A DNA stretch of 64,000 nucleotides from Streptomyces sp. NBC_00249. GTDB taxonomy: Bacteria; Actinomycetota; Actinomycetes; Streptomycetales; Streptomycetaceae. The stretch spans positions 496,001 to 560,000 of the forward strand of contig NZ_JAPEMV010000004.1 of NCBI RefSeq assembly GCF_026342355.1. Reading direction: 5' to 3'. The translations under genes and the position numbers were made by a program. Below, in pieces: positions 16,953-25,103 of the stretch (the stretch's first letter is position 1; the number at the start of each line of letters is the position of its first letter). The notes under the pieces are model-generated. The model worked only from the letters and a program-made list of their open reading frames with translations. It was not told the origin of the DNA and did not search any database.

Positions 16953-17603
16953 ATGACACTGCTCCATCTCTTCGATCTCGACGGAACACTGATGTACGGC
17001 TCGGCCGCACCGGTAGAGATCTCCCGGCAGCTCGGCGTGGGCGCGGAGATCGCGGAGCTGGAGCGGGCGTTCGGAGCCCGGGAGATCGGTCCCCACCAGT
17101 TCTCGACGGCGGCGCGCGAGCTGTGGTCGGAACTCACCCCGGCGCACGTCCGGGCGGCGTTCGAGGGAGCTCCCTGGCTGGCCGGGATCCGCGACGTCTG
17201 GACGGAGATCCGCGAGCGCGGCGACTACTGCGCGGTGATCTCCCTGTCCCCCTCCTTCTTCGTCGAGCTGCTGCTGGAGTGGGGTGCGCACGCCGCGCAC
17301 GGCTCGGTCTTCCCGGAGGTTCCCTTCACCCGGCCCGTCGACGCGGCGGGGATCCTCACGCCCGAGGGGAAGGTGGATGTCGCAGACCGGCTGTGCGCGC
17401 GGTTCGGCGTGACCCGGGACCACTGCGTGGCGTACGGGGACTCCATGACCGACGCCGTCCTCTTCGAGGCGGTCCCGAGGTCGGTGGCGGTGAACGCACG
17501 GCCGTATCTGGCGGAGCGTGCGACCTACGTCTACGAGGGCCGTGACCTGCGCGAGGCATACCAGCTTCTCGGTGGGGCACGCCCGGGAGTCGCGGCATCT
17601 TAA
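16953..17603 (+). CDS. HAD-family phosphatase (SerB-like)
   Basis: This 216-residue HAD hydrolase carries D8-L-D-G-T in the N-terminal motif, SLSPSFF as motif II and YGDSMTDAVLF as motif IV. The overall pattern is like phosphoserine phosphatase and other C1-cap HAD enzymes acting on small phosphomonoesters. The ATG at 16953 is used because the upstream open frame only translates parS copies. A candidate promoter ends 8 bp before it. Substrate unknown. Confidence 0.85.
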   Translation: MTLLHLFDLDGTLMYGSAAPVEISRQLGVGAEIAELERAFGAREIGPHQFSTAARELWSELTPAHVRAAFEGAPWLAGIRDVWTEIRERGDYCAVISLSPSFFVELLLEWGAHAAHGSVFPEVPFTRPVDAAGILTPEGKVDVADRLCARFGVTRDHCVAYGDSMTDAVLFEAVPRSVAVNARPYLAERATYVYEGRDLREAYQLLGGARPGVAAS

Positions 17604-17745
17604 GGGGAAAGGGGGTTCGAAACGCGCAATTTCCCCATTCCCCCGCAGTGCTCTTGGTCGGCTGGCACGCTGTGAAATCCGGAACCACGGATTCGCGGCC
17701 GTGGCGTGTGCAGACCCGACCGAGATGCTCGAAGCGAGGCACCAC

Positions 17746-18930
17746 ATGGACGCTCCGCCCACCAGATCGGCAAGACCGACGGGCCGGATACCCTCCGGAG
17801 GCGGTGCGAAAGAGCCCTCCCCGGATGCCGTGCTCATCCGCCGGACCCTCGCGGAGATCGCACCCGTCGCCGACAAAGTCACCTCGTACTTCTACGCTCT
17901 GGTCTTCACGGGGCACCCCGACGTCCGGGGGATGTTCCCCGCGGCCATGGACGCGCAGCGAGACCGGCTGCTGAAGGCACTGCTGACCGCCGCCGAACAC
18001 ATCGACGACCCGGAGGTGCTCACCCCCTACCTGCGCCGGCTCGGCACCGGTCACCGCAAGTACGGCACCATGGCAGCGCACTACCCGGCCGTGGGAGAGG
18101 CCCTGATCGGGGCCCTGACCCGGTACGCGGAGCGCACCTGGGGGCCGGAGACCGAGGCGGCTTGGGTCCGCGCGTACACCGCCATCTCCCAGATCATGAT
18201 CGACGCGGCCGCCGAGGACGAGACGAGGGCACCGGCCTGGTGGCACGCGGAGGTGGTCTCGCACGATCTGCGGACCCCGGACATCGCGGTGCTGACGGTC
18301 CGCCCCGACCAGCCGTACCCCTTCCTCGCCGGCCAGTACACGAGCCTGGAGACCCCGTGGTGGCCACGGGTCTGGCGGCACTACTCCTTCGCCTCGGCGC
18401 CCCGCGCGGACGGACTGCTGTCGTTCCATGTCAAGGCCGTTCCGGCGGGCTGGGTCTCCAACGCCCTGGTGCGGCACGCCAGGCCGGGGGACGTGCTCCG
18501 GCTGGGGCCGCCGGCGGGATCGATGGTGGTGGACCACAGCACCGACAACGGGATGCTGTGCCTGGGCGGCGGTACCGGCATCGCGCCGATCAAGGCGCTG
18601 ATCGAGGACGTGGCCGGGCACGGTGAGCGGCGCCCGATGGAGGTCTTCTTCGGGGCCCGCAGCGACGACGACCTCTACGACAAGGACACCCTGCTGGGGC
18701 TCCAGCGCTCCCACCCGTGGCTGTCGGTACGGCCGGTGGTCGGTGAGGGGCTGGCGGGCCAGCTGCCCCAGGCGGTCGGCGAGCACGGGCCCTGGAGCTC
18801 GTACGACGCCTTCATCTCGGGTCCCCCGGCGATGATCCGCAGCGGTGTGGACGCGCTCAAGCGGATCGGCATCCCGGGGGAGCGGATCCGCTACGACGCG
18901 GTCGAGGAGCTGGCGGGCGTCGCCGGCTGA
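17746..18930 (+). CDS. Flavohemoglobin (nitric oxide dioxygenase-like)
   Basis: This 394-residue protein has a globin domain (about 27-165) with Y50 in the distal B10-like position, F64 and proximal H103 (LGTGHRKYG). A ferredoxin-reductase FAD domain (RHYSFAS) and a NAD-binding domain (GGGTGIAPIKAL) follow. Family members turn nitric oxide plus O2 into nitrate with NAD(P)H. A 25-residue N-terminal extension is poorly conserved. GCGAGG, 6 bp upstream, selects the ATG at 17746 over one at 17725. About 140 bp separate it from the HAD gene. A GGGGAAA...TTTCCCC repeat at 17604-17636 lies there, but no clear NsrR-type site. Confidence 0.88.
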   Translation: MDAPPTRSARPTGRIPSGGGAKEPSPDAVLIRRTLAEIAPVADKVTSYFYALVFTGHPDVRGMFPAAMDAQRDRLLKALLTAAEHIDDPEVLTPYLRRLGTGHRKYGTMAAHYPAVGEALIGALTRYAERTWGPETEAAWVRAYTAISQIMIDAAAEDETRAPAWWHAEVVSHDLRTPDIAVLTVRPDQPYPFLAGQYTSLETPWWPRVWRHYSFASAPRADGLLSFHVKAVPAGWVSNALVRHARPGDVLRLGPPAGSMVVDHSTDNGMLCLGGGTGIAPIKALIEDVAGHGERRPMEVFFGARSDDDLYDKDTLLGLQRSHPWLSVRPVVGEGLAGQLPQAVGEHGPWSSYDAFISGPPAMIRSGVDALKRIGIPGERIRYDAVEELAGVAG

Positions 18931-18963
18931 GACCGGTACGGGCCGGCCGGCTCCCCGGCGTGC

Positions 18964-19443
18964 TCAGCCCAGATCGGGTGCGTGCATGGCGCGCACCCCC
19001 TCGATGTTCCCGTCGAGGTAGTGGCGCAGGGAGAGCGGGACGAGATGGACGGCGGCGATGCCGACCCGGCTGAACGGCACGCGGACGATCTCGTACTCGC
19101 CCTCGGGCTCGTCGATCTCGGGGCCGTGCCGCAGGCCGGGGTCCATCGATTCGAGGTGGCAGACGAAGAAGTGCTGCACCTTGACCCCGGTCACTCCCCC
19201 GGAGGCGATGTGCTCGACGGTGTCGACGAAGCAGGGGACCACATCGGTGATCTTCGCTCCGAGTTCCTCGTGGAGTTCCCGGTGGAGGGCGTCGACGACA
19301 GTGGCGTCCGAGGACTCCACTCCCCCGCCTGGGGTGACCCAGTACGGGTCGACGCCGGGCTTGGTGCGCTTGATGAGGATCAGGTCGTCACCGTCGAGCA
19401 GGATCGCGCGGGCGGTGCGTTTGACCACTGGACGTTCGGTCAT
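18964..19443 (-). CDS. Nudix hydrolase
   Basis: This 159-residue Nudix protein has the box GGGVESSDATVVDALHRELH followed by EELG. The RE-L-x-EE-x-G half is intact. At the position of the first Glu (G-x5-E) there is an alanine, with Asp one residue earlier, which may alter metal binding. The rest of the fold is typical (ILLDGDDLILIKRTKP). Substrate cannot be inferred. It is convergent with the flavohemoglobin gene, 33 bp apart. Confidence 0.85.
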   Translation of the reverse strand: MTERPVVKRTARAILLDGDDLILIKRTKPGVDPYWVTPGGGVESSDATVVDALHRELHEELGAKITDVVPCFVDTVEHIASGGVTGVKVQHFFVCHLESMDPGLRHGPEIDEPEGEYEIVRVPFSRVGIAAVHLVPLSLRHYLDGNIEGVRAMHAPDLG

Positions 19444-19503
19444 GGGAGAAGAGTGGCCCAGGACTCCGCTCCGCAAACGCGTCACGGGGCCGGAAGCGGG
19501 GGC

Positions 19504-20400
19504 TCACCAGTGCGCGGCGGCGCGTACGAGGCGGTCGTGGGCCCGTGCGAGATGGGCGAGGCCCAGGCTGCCGGCCCGCACGACGAGGAACCAGGTGCGC
19601 AGCGGTGGCACGGCGGGATCGAGCAGGGCGACGATCCGGCCGGAGTCCAGGGCCTCCCGGCACAGGTAGCGGGGCAGGACGGCGAGGCCGCCACCTGCCT
19701 GTACGCATTCCAGGACGGCCCGCAGATCGGGCACCACGACGGTGGCGGCGCATTCGGGGACGAGGTCGAAGACGGCGCCCCAGTAGCGGGTGACGAGCGG
19801 CAGGCTCTCGTGGACCTCGACGACCGGGATCCCTTCGAGGGCCACCGGGCCCTTGTCGAGCAGTTCGGCCCGGTCGACCAGGGCGGCCCAGTACGGCGCC
19901 GCGACCAGGACCTGTTCCTCGTCGCAGAGGGCGCTGGCGGTGAACAGGCCGCCGCGCGGCCGGGAGGTGGTGACGACCAGGTCGTGCTGTCCGGCGGCCA
20001 GCCCGTCCAGGGTCTCCTTCGCGTCGGGAGCGAGGGCGGTGCGCAGGGTCTGGCCCTGTCCGACGAGCGGGGCGAGGACGGGCAGCACCCGCAGGGACAG
20101 GAACTCCGGGGGTCCGGCGAGGTGCAGGGTGCGTAACGCCCCGGCGGCTTCGCGCTCGGTCTCGGTGATCCGCAGCAGGGCGTCGAGGTGCGGGGCGGCC
20201 TTGTGGGCCAGCTCGTCACCGACGGCGGTGGGGGTGACGCCGCGGGCCCGGCGGTGGAAGAGGGGCCGGCCGATCTGGCGTTCGAGGGTGCGGATCTGTG
20301 AGGTGACGGCGGGCTGGGACAGCCCGAGGAGCGAGGCGGCCCGGGTGAACGAGCCGGCCCGGTGCACGGCAACGAAGGTACGCAGCAGGGCCAGGTCCAT
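19504..20400 (-). CDS. LysR-family transcriptional regulator
   Basis: This 298-residue protein has the N-terminal winged helix (MDLALLRTFVAVHRAGSFTR, then AASLLGLSQPAVTSQIRTLE) and a LysR substrate-binding domain from about residue 90. GAGAGGGG, 8 bp upstream, supports the ATG at 20400. A CTAT-N10-ATAG repeat lies 31-48 bp upstream of the start, the normal place for an autoregulatory LysR site. The neighbouring gene on the same strand is a gamma-synthase-like PLP enzyme, but a strong terminator separates the two. Effector unknown. Confidence 0.9.
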   Translation of the reverse strand: MDLALLRTFVAVHRAGSFTRAASLLGLSQPAVTSQIRTLERQIGRPLFHRRARGVTPTAVGDELAHKAAPHLDALLRITETEREAAGALRTLHLAGPPEFLSLRVLPVLAPLVGQGQTLRTALAPDAKETLDGLAAGQHDLVVTTSRPRGGLFTASALCDEEQVLVAAPYWAALVDRAELLDKGPVALEGIPVVEVHESLPLVTRYWGAVFDLVPECAATVVVPDLRAVLECVQAGGGLAVLPRYLCREALDSGRIVALLDPAVPPLRTWFLVVRAGSLGLAHLARAHDRLVRAAAHW

Positions 20401-20430
20401 TTTTCGGCCCCTCTCGGTGGGGGCCTTCAA

Positions 20431-20448
20431 CTATAAATATGCCGATAG
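20431..20448. promoter_or_regulatory. LysR-type operator candidate
   Basis: CTATAAATATGCCGATAG is an interrupted dyad (CTAT-N10-ATAG) with an unusually AT-rich centre for this genome. It sits just upstream of the LysR start and may also hold that gene's -10 element. Confidence 0.5.
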
Positions 20449-20524
20449 GCCCCTGTCGTTACCGTGATTGGACTCTGACGCTGGGTCAACTAGCCTTGTC
20501 GTCGAGGTTCTTGTGTGAGGGAAC

Positions 20525-20567
20525 CGGGGCGGTCCGAGCCACCAGGGGGGAGGCTCGGACCGTCCTG
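20525..20567 (-). terminator. Terminator after the gamma-synthase-like gene
   Basis: GGTCCGAGCC (20531-20540) pairs perfectly with GGCTCGGACC (20552-20561), and the stem extends outwards through GGGGC/GTCCT with G-U pairs to about 15 bp. It begins 12 bp after the stop codon. Confidence 0.75.
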
Positions 20568-20578
20568 CCCCGCCTGGT

Positions 20579-21745
20579 TCAGGCCCCGGACGCGGCGCGA
20601 TCGAGGGCGCGCAGCACGTCCGCGACCAAGTCCTCGGGGTTCTCGGCGCCGGCGGAGAAGCGGATGAAGCCCTCCGGGACGGCGTCCCCGCCCCAGCGTC
20701 CGCGCCGCTCGGCGGTGGACCGTACTCCACCGAAACTCGTGGCGTTCTCCACCAGGTGCAGGGCCTCCATGAAGCGCTCCGCGTGCGCGCGGTCCGGCAG
20801 GGTGAAGGAGACCACCGAGCCGAAACCGCTCATCTGCCGGGCGGCCGTCTTGTGGGACGGGTCCGACGGGAGGCCGGGGTAGCGCAGCCCGGTGATCTCG
20901 GTGCGGTCGGCCAATGCCTCCGCCACGGCCAGTGCGTTGCCCCACTGGCGCTCGGCACGCAGCTGGATGGTGGCCAGGGAGCGGTGGGCGAGCCACGCCT
21001 CCATCGGGCCCGGGATCGCACCGACGATCTTGCGCCAGCGGCGGATGCCCGCGGCGAGCTCCCGGTCGCGGCACACGACGTAGCCGAGCAGCAGGTCGCC
21101 GTGGCCGGTGAGCCCCTTGGTCCCGCTGGCCACGGAGAAGTCCGCGCCGAATTCCAGCGGCCGCTGCCCGAGCGGGGTCGCGAGGGTGTTGTCGACGGCG
21201 ACCAGGGTGCCGCCGGCGTGCGCGGCCGCCACGAGGCGGCGTACGTCGCAGACGTCGAGCCCCGGGTTGGACGGGGTTTCGATCCACAGGAGACGCGCCC
21301 CGTCGAGGGCCCGGAGCTGGGCGTCGTCCGCGGTCGGCGCGGTGCGCACGTGGATCCCGTACGCCTCGAGCTGCTCGCGGACCAGGGGCAGCGCCTGGTA
21401 ACCGTCGTCGGGCAGGACGACGGTGTCGCCGGTGCGGGCCTGGGAGAGCAGGACGGCGGAGACGGCCGCCATGCCGGAGGCGAAGACGACGGTGTCCACG
21501 TCGTCCCGGCCCGGGGCCTCCAGCTCGCCGATGGCCCGTTCCAGCAGGGTCCAGGTGGGGTTGGTGTCGCGGCCGTACTGGTACGGGCCCGTCACGTCGC
21601 CGGGTAGGTGGAAGTGGGCGGCGAAGACCGGTCCGGGCAGCGGCGGCTCGTTCTTGACGGGCTCGGGCAGTCCGGCGCGCACGGCCCGGGTCCCCTCGCC
21701 GTACCGGGGCGCGCCGTCCGCCTCGCCGGCGGGGTGGGCGTTCAC
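20579..21745 (-). CDS. Cys/Met-metabolism PLP-dependent enzyme (cystathionine gamma-synthase/lyase-like)
   Basis: This 388-residue member of the Cys/Met metabolism family shows YQYGRDTNPT near the N-terminus, DTVVFASGMAAVSAVL, VAVDNTLATP and FSVASGTKGLTGHGD. The lysine of SGTKGLTGH is the likely PLP-binding residue. The family includes cystathionine gamma-synthase, gamma-lyase and methionine gamma-lyase; the exact reaction cannot be assigned. The GTG start at 21745 overlaps the ptpA stop in GTGA, with GGAG 8 bp upstream, so translation is coupled. It is the last gene of a three-gene operon. Confidence 0.88.
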   Translation of the reverse strand: MNAHPAGEADGAPRYGEGTRAVRAGLPEPVKNEPPLPGPVFAAHFHLPGDVTGPYQYGRDTNPTWTLLERAIGELEAPGRDDVDTVVFASGMAAVSAVLLSQARTGDTVVLPDDGYQALPLVREQLEAYGIHVRTAPTADDAQLRALDGARLLWIETPSNPGLDVCDVRRLVAAAHAGGTLVAVDNTLATPLGQRPLEFGADFSVASGTKGLTGHGDLLLGYVVCRDRELAAGIRRWRKIVGAIPGPMEAWLAHRSLATIQLRAERQWGNALAVAEALADRTEITGLRYPGLPSDPSHKTAARQMSGFGSVVSFTLPDRAHAERFMEALHLVENATSFGGVRSTAERRGRWGGDAVPEGFIRFSAGAENPEDLVADVLRALDRAASGA

Positions 21746-22254
21746 AGGGAGTGCTCCTTCACTGCGGCGCGTACGGCGTCCAGCAGGCCGGGGCTCGCCG
21801 CTTCGACCTGCTCCAGGCATGCGTGGAACCCGTCGAGCGAGCCGTAGTAGGGGTCCGGTACGTCGAGGGCGTCCGGTACGTCGTCACGGGCGGCGGCCCG
21901 GGCCGCCGGGTCGTAGGAGCGCAGCAGGCGGACCTTCGCGGCGTCCTCGGGGGTGGCGGCGAGGGCGCGCAGGTCACGCAGGTGGCCGACGTCGAGCGCG
22001 ATGACGAGGTCGAGACGGTCGAACCAGGAGGTCCGGAACTGCCGGGCCCGGTGGGCCTGCTCGTACCCGGCGGCCTCCAGGACGGCGACGGTGCGCGGGT
22101 CGGCGCCGTCGCCCTCGTGCCAGCCGCCGGTGCCGGCGCTGTCCACCTCGACCAGGCCGTCGAGCCCGGCCTCGGCCACGTGGGAGCGGAAGACGGCCTC
22201 GGCCATGGGCGAGCGGCATATGTTGCCGGTGCAGACGAAGCACACGCGGTACAT
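21742..22254 (-). CDS. ptpA: Low-molecular-weight protein tyrosine phosphatase PtpA
   Basis: This 170-residue phosphatase has the P-loop C8-T-G-N-I-C-R14-S at the N-terminus and the general-acid loop DVPDPYYG near the C-terminus, both complete. It removes phosphate from phosphotyrosine, and the Streptomyces homolog is known to affect secondary metabolism when overproduced. It begins 10 bp after the holin-like membrane gene and overlaps the next gene by 4 bp. Confidence 0.92.
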   Translation of the reverse strand: MYRVCFVCTGNICRSPMAEAVFRSHVAEAGLDGLVEVDSAGTGGWHEGDGADPRTVAVLEAAGYEQAHRARQFRTSWFDRLDLVIALDVGHLRDLRALAATPEDAAKVRLLRSYDPAARAAARDDVPDALDVPDPYYGSLDGFHACLEQVEAASPGLLDAVRAAVKEHSL

Positions 22255-22264
22255 GGGCGGCCGC

Positions 22265-22645
22265 TCAGCGCTTGTCGGGCAGGGCCAGGTTCACGGCCCA
22301 GGAGACGATGGAGATGATCAGGCCGCCGAGGACCGCGGTCCAGAAGCCGTCGACGTGGAAACTGAGGTTGAACTGCTCGGCCAGCCACGAGGTCAGCAGC
22401 AGCATCAGGGCGTTCACGACGAGGGTGAACAGGCCCAGGGTGAGGACGAAGAGCGGGAACGACAGCAGCTTCACCACGGGCTTGACGATGAAGTTGACCA
22501 GGCCGAAGACCAGCGCGACCAGGATCAGCGTGAGAGTGCGGCGGCCCATGCTGCTGCCGTCGTCGAGCGTGATGCCCGCGAGCAGCCAGATGGCCACGGC
22601 CAGGGCCGCCGCGTTGGCGAGCGTCTTGACTACGAAATTCGTCAT
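22265..22645 (-). CDS. Four-helix membrane protein, phage-holin-IV / YvlD-like family
   Basis: This 126-residue protein has four membrane helices, including TLTLILVALVFGLVNFIVKP and FVLTLGLFTLVVNALMLLL. The pattern matches the small YvlD/Mycobacterial 4TM holin family, a common bacterial membrane protein whose name does not imply phage origin. It is the first gene of the operon with ptpA. No good ribosome-binding site was seen at the ATG at 22645. Confidence 0.85.
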   Translation of the reverse strand: MTNFVVKTLANAAALAVAIWLLAGITLDDGSSMGRRTLTLILVALVFGLVNFIVKPVVKLLSFPLFVLTLGLFTLVVNALMLLLTSWLAEQFNLSFHVDGFWTAVLGGLIISIVSWAVNLALPDKR

Positions 22646-22738
22646 GTGTCTGATCGTGGCAGAGAAGATCCTGGTCGCACATCAGCAGATCAGCGGATCC
22701 CGGCGCAGCACTGAGCAACAGCAAGGGGCACGACAAGG

Positions 22739-23056
22739 ATGAAGGCCTTCCGGCTGGACGAACTCGAGGCGGAGCGGGCGGCCAACGACGGCGCCTACCT
22801 GCAGTTCCTGCGCGAGCGGAACATGTCGGTGGGGCTGTACGCGCTCGACGCCGGCCAGAGCGACCCGCAGCAGCCGCACCGTCAGGACGAGGTGTACTTC
22901 GTGGTGAGCGGCCGTGCCTCGATCACGGTGGGGGAGGAGACGACGACCGTCGCGAACGGGAGCGTCGTCTACGTACCGGCGGGTGTGCCGCACAAGTTCC
23001 ACCACATCACCGAGCCGTTGAAGGTGATGGTGGTGTTCTCCCCGCCGGAGGGCTGA
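22739..23056 (+). CDS. Small cupin-domain protein
   Basis: This 105-residue single cupin has motif 1 around QPHRQDEVYFVVSGRA and motif 2 around VPAGVPHKFHHI. Motif 1 has one histidine plus a glutamate and motif 2 has further histidines, so metal binding is possible. It is divergent from the holin-like gene (93 bp apart). No substrate can be inferred. A GC-rich hairpin follows. Confidence 0.85.
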   Translation: MKAFRLDELEAERAANDGAYLQFLRERNMSVGLYALDAGQSDPQQPHRQDEVYFVVSGRASITVGEETTTVANGSVVYVPAGVPHKFHHITEPLKVMVVFSPPEG

Positions 23057-23098
23057 GGGTTGCGGCCCCTCTCCCCCTAGGGGGCGGATCAGGGGGTT

Positions 23099-23120
23099 CC
23101 GGGGGCTCGCGGGCCCCCGG
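23099..23120 (+). terminator. Hairpin after the cupin gene
   Basis: CCGGGGGC (23099-23106) pairs with GCCCCCGG (23113-23120) across a 6-nt loop. No T-tract. Confidence 0.55.
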
Positions 23121-23180
23121 ACGAGGCCGTGGACTCCTAGCATTTGAGCAGGAAGTCACGGACGAGGAAGAGGTAGGGAC

Positions 23181-23408
23181 ATGGACGGGATCCGAGCGAT
23201 GTTCGCGGGTATGCCGTGGTGGGTGAAGTGGGTCGCCGTTCCGCTGCTGGCGCTCTTCGTCTTCGGTGGGGTGATCACCAGCATCCTGGGTGCGCTGATC
23301 TCGATCGTCTTCAAGGTGCTGCTCTTCGCCGCGCTCGTCGGCGGTCTGATCTTCGTCGTGAAGAAGTTCCGCGGAGACCGTGCGAAGTCCCCCTCCGGAG
23401 AGTGGTAG
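23181..23408 (+). CDS. Small membrane protein, DUF5326-like
   Basis: This 75-residue protein starts with an amphipathic MDGIRAMFAGMPWWVKW, followed by two closely spaced hydrophobic helices and a basic C-terminus (KKFRGDRAKSPSGEW). It resembles a small Streptomyces-specific membrane family. GAGG/GGTAGGG precedes the ATG. It lies immediately upstream of ssgR on the same strand, separated by 255 bp and an inverted repeat. Function unknown. Confidence 0.78.
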   Translation: MDGIRAMFAGMPWWVKWVAVPLLALFVFGGVITSILGALISIVFKVLLFAALVGGLIFVVKKFRGDRAKSPSGEW

Positions 23409-23432
23409 GACGCTCCGCCTCCCCTGCTACCG

Positions 23433-23469
23433 GGATTGACCCAGGCGGGGGAACGTGAGGGGTCAATCC
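23433..23469. repeat. Inverted repeat in the DUF5326-ssgR gap
   Basis: GGATTGACCC (23433-23442) and GGGTCAATCC (23460-23469) form a perfect 10-bp inverted repeat with a 17-bp spacer. It starts 25 bp after the upstream stop, so it may be a terminator, but it is far less G+C-rich than the usual ones here and could be an operator ahead of ssgR. TAGAGT at 23494-23499 is a possible -10 downstream. Further on, a GC hairpin (23604-23620) lies 33 bp before the ssgR ribosome-binding site. Confidence 0.6.
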
Positions 23470-23663
23470 GCTCACACGCCGGGAATCGGTGGATAGAGTG
23501 GCAATCTGTGCCGTTCCCTGGGCACCGACAGCCGGTACCTCCGCTCTGAACAGGCGGTCACGGCCACAGCCGCCGAGCACGACCCCCAGGAGCCGCGGCA
23601 CACGCGGGGGCGGCCCCCGCAGGGTGGGCCCCCACAGCCCGCCGCCACGCCTGGGGGTGAGCT

Positions 23664-24434
23664 TTGTCTTCGGTTCACAATGCCGGTGTGCCGACTCTCA
23701 TCGGTTCGGTGCAGAGGGCGCTGAGGTTGCTTGAGGCGGTGGGCTCCCATAGTGAGGGAGCCCCGGCGAAGCAACTGGCCCGTGAGGCCGGGCTCCCGCT
23801 CCCCACCGCGTACCACCTGCTGCGCACCCTGACGCACGAGGGCTATCTGCGCCGGGAGAGCGGGGTCTTCGTCCTCGGTGAGGCCGCCGGGCGGCTGGCC
23901 GGTGGCGGACTTCAGCAGAAACGTCGCAGCATGATCCTCGACTCGCTCGCGCACTTCCGCGACGCGGTCGGGGCGCCCGTCTACTTCGCGGTCTTCCGCG
24001 AGGGTGAGATCGAGGTCGTGGGCGTCTCGGACACCCCGGCCCACCCGGCCTGCGAGGAGTGGGCCGACTTCCGCGAGACCGGCCACGCGCACGCCATCGG
24101 CCAGTGCCTGCTGGGCCAGCTCGACGAGAAGACGCGCAAGGAGTACTACGACCGGCACCCGGTCCAGAGCGTCACGCCGTACACCGTGCGCGATCTGCAC
24201 GCCCTGGAGCAGCGGATCGGCTCCTGGGAACGCATGCAGCCCGTGGTCGAACGCCAGGAATACGCCCTGGGCACGGTGTGTGCGGCCATCCCCATCACCG
24301 CCGGCGACGCCGCCGCGACCATGGCGATTTCTCTCCCTGTGCACCAGGAATCCCGGTTGCTCTATGTGGTCGATCGACTACGGAGTGAAGTAGGCGCGCT
24401 GTTGAGCACCCTCTCGTTCTCTATCAGTATCTGA
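23664..24434 (+). CDS. ssgR: SsgR, IclR-family activator of ssgA
   Basis: This is an IclR-type regulator of about 256 residues. It has an N-terminal winged helix (GAPAKQLAREAGLPLPTAYH then LLRTL), a hinge and a ligand-binding GAF-like domain (YFAVFREGEIEVVG, CLLGQL). Its position directly upstream of ssgA matches SsgR of Streptomyces, the regulator required for ssgA expression. The start is a TTG at 23664 with GGGGGTGA just upstream; a GTG at 23688 is the alternative (248 residues). Confidence 0.9.
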   Translation: MSSVHNAGVPTLIGSVQRALRLLEAVGSHSEGAPAKQLAREAGLPLPTAYHLLRTLTHEGYLRRESGVFVLGEAAGRLAGGGLQQKRRSMILDSLAHFRDAVGAPVYFAVFREGEIEVVGVSDTPAHPACEEWADFRETGHAHAIGQCLLGQLDEKTRKEYYDRHPVQSVTPYTVRDLHALEQRIGSWERMQPVVERQEYALGTVCAAIPITAGDAAATMAISLPVHQESRLLYVVDRLRSEVGALLSTLSFSISI

Positions 24435-24470
24435 AAACTCACTCCTTGTGATCTGCTAGCGCTTCCACCA

Positions 24471-24483
24471 CTCTTGTCAAGAG
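24471..24483. promoter_or_regulatory. Inverted repeat upstream of ssgA, candidate SsgR site
   Basis: CTCTTG-T-CAAGAG is a perfect 6-bp inverted repeat around a single T, ending 48 bp before the ssgA start codon in the 97-bp ssgR-ssgA gap. Its symmetry and place suit a binding site for an IclR-type dimer. No footprint data are known to me. Confidence 0.4.
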
Positions 24484-24531
24484 GGTCCTGGGGGATCATT
24501 CCTGGCCACTTCCACTACATCGGGGTAGGCA

Positions 24532-24981
24532 ATGCGCGAGTCGGTACAGGCAGAGGTCATGATGAGCTTCCTCGTTTCCGAGGAGCTCTCGTTCCGGATT
24601 CCGGTGGAACTCCGGTACGACGCTCGTGACCCCTACGCAGTGCGCCTGACTTTTCACCTTCCCGGAGACGCGCCCGTGACCTGGGCGTTCGGCCGGGAAC
24701 TGCTTCTCGACGGCATCAACAAGCCGTGCGGTGACGGGGACGTGCACATCGCCCCCACCGACCCGGAAGAGCTGTCGGACGTCCACATCCGTCTCCAGGT
24801 CAGCGGCGACCGGGCCCTGTTCCGCGCCAGCGCGGCGCCACTCGTCGCGTTCCTCGACCGGACCGACCGGCTTGTTCCACTCGGTCAGGAGCGCAACCTC
24901 GGCGACTTCGAGGAGAACCTCGACGAGGCGCTCGGCAAGATCCTCGCCGGATCGCAGCAGAACGAGCGCAACGCGGGCTGA
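24532..24981 (+). CDS. ssgA: SsgA, sporulation-specific cell-division activator
   Basis: The protein has 149 residues. The first 50 are recognisably SsgA (MRESVQAEVMMSFLVSEELS, then YAVRLTFHLPGDAPVTWAFG), and the middle has FLDRTDRLVPLGQER. SsgA stimulates septum formation and helps place SsgB and FtsZ during sporulation in Streptomyces. The C-terminal 15 residues are more divergent and slightly longer than in the S. coelicolor protein as I recall it. The gene follows ssgR by 97 bp and ends before a terminator shared with the convergent YibE/F gene. Confidence 0.95.
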   Translation: MRESVQAEVMMSFLVSEELSFRIPVELRYDARDPYAVRLTFHLPGDAPVTWAFGRELLLDGINKPCGDGDVHIAPTDPEELSDVHIRLQVSGDRALFRASAAPLVAFLDRTDRLVPLGQERNLGDFEENLDEALGKILAGSQQNERNAG

Positions 24982-25003
24982 GGCGACGCCCGTCGACGGA
25001 CCG

Positions 25004-25027
25004 GCTCAGCGTGCCGAAGCGCTGAGC
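25004..25027. terminator. Hairpin between convergent ssgA and the YibE/F gene
   Basis: GCTCAGCG (25004-25011) and CGCTGAGC (25020-25027) form a perfect 8-bp stem with an 8-nt loop, 22 bp after the ssgA stop. It could serve both strands. Confidence 0.6.
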
Positions 25028-25103
25028 GCCACGTCGTCGCCCTCCTTCACCGGGACGGGGCCCGCGCGCGACCCGACCAGCCGCGCCCGTCCCTCCCTCT
25101 CCT

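Noticed and set aside
22265..22645. Prophage remnant because of a holin-like protein
   Set aside because: It belongs to a common chromosomal YvlD-like membrane family and sits in an operon with ptpA; no other phage gene is present.
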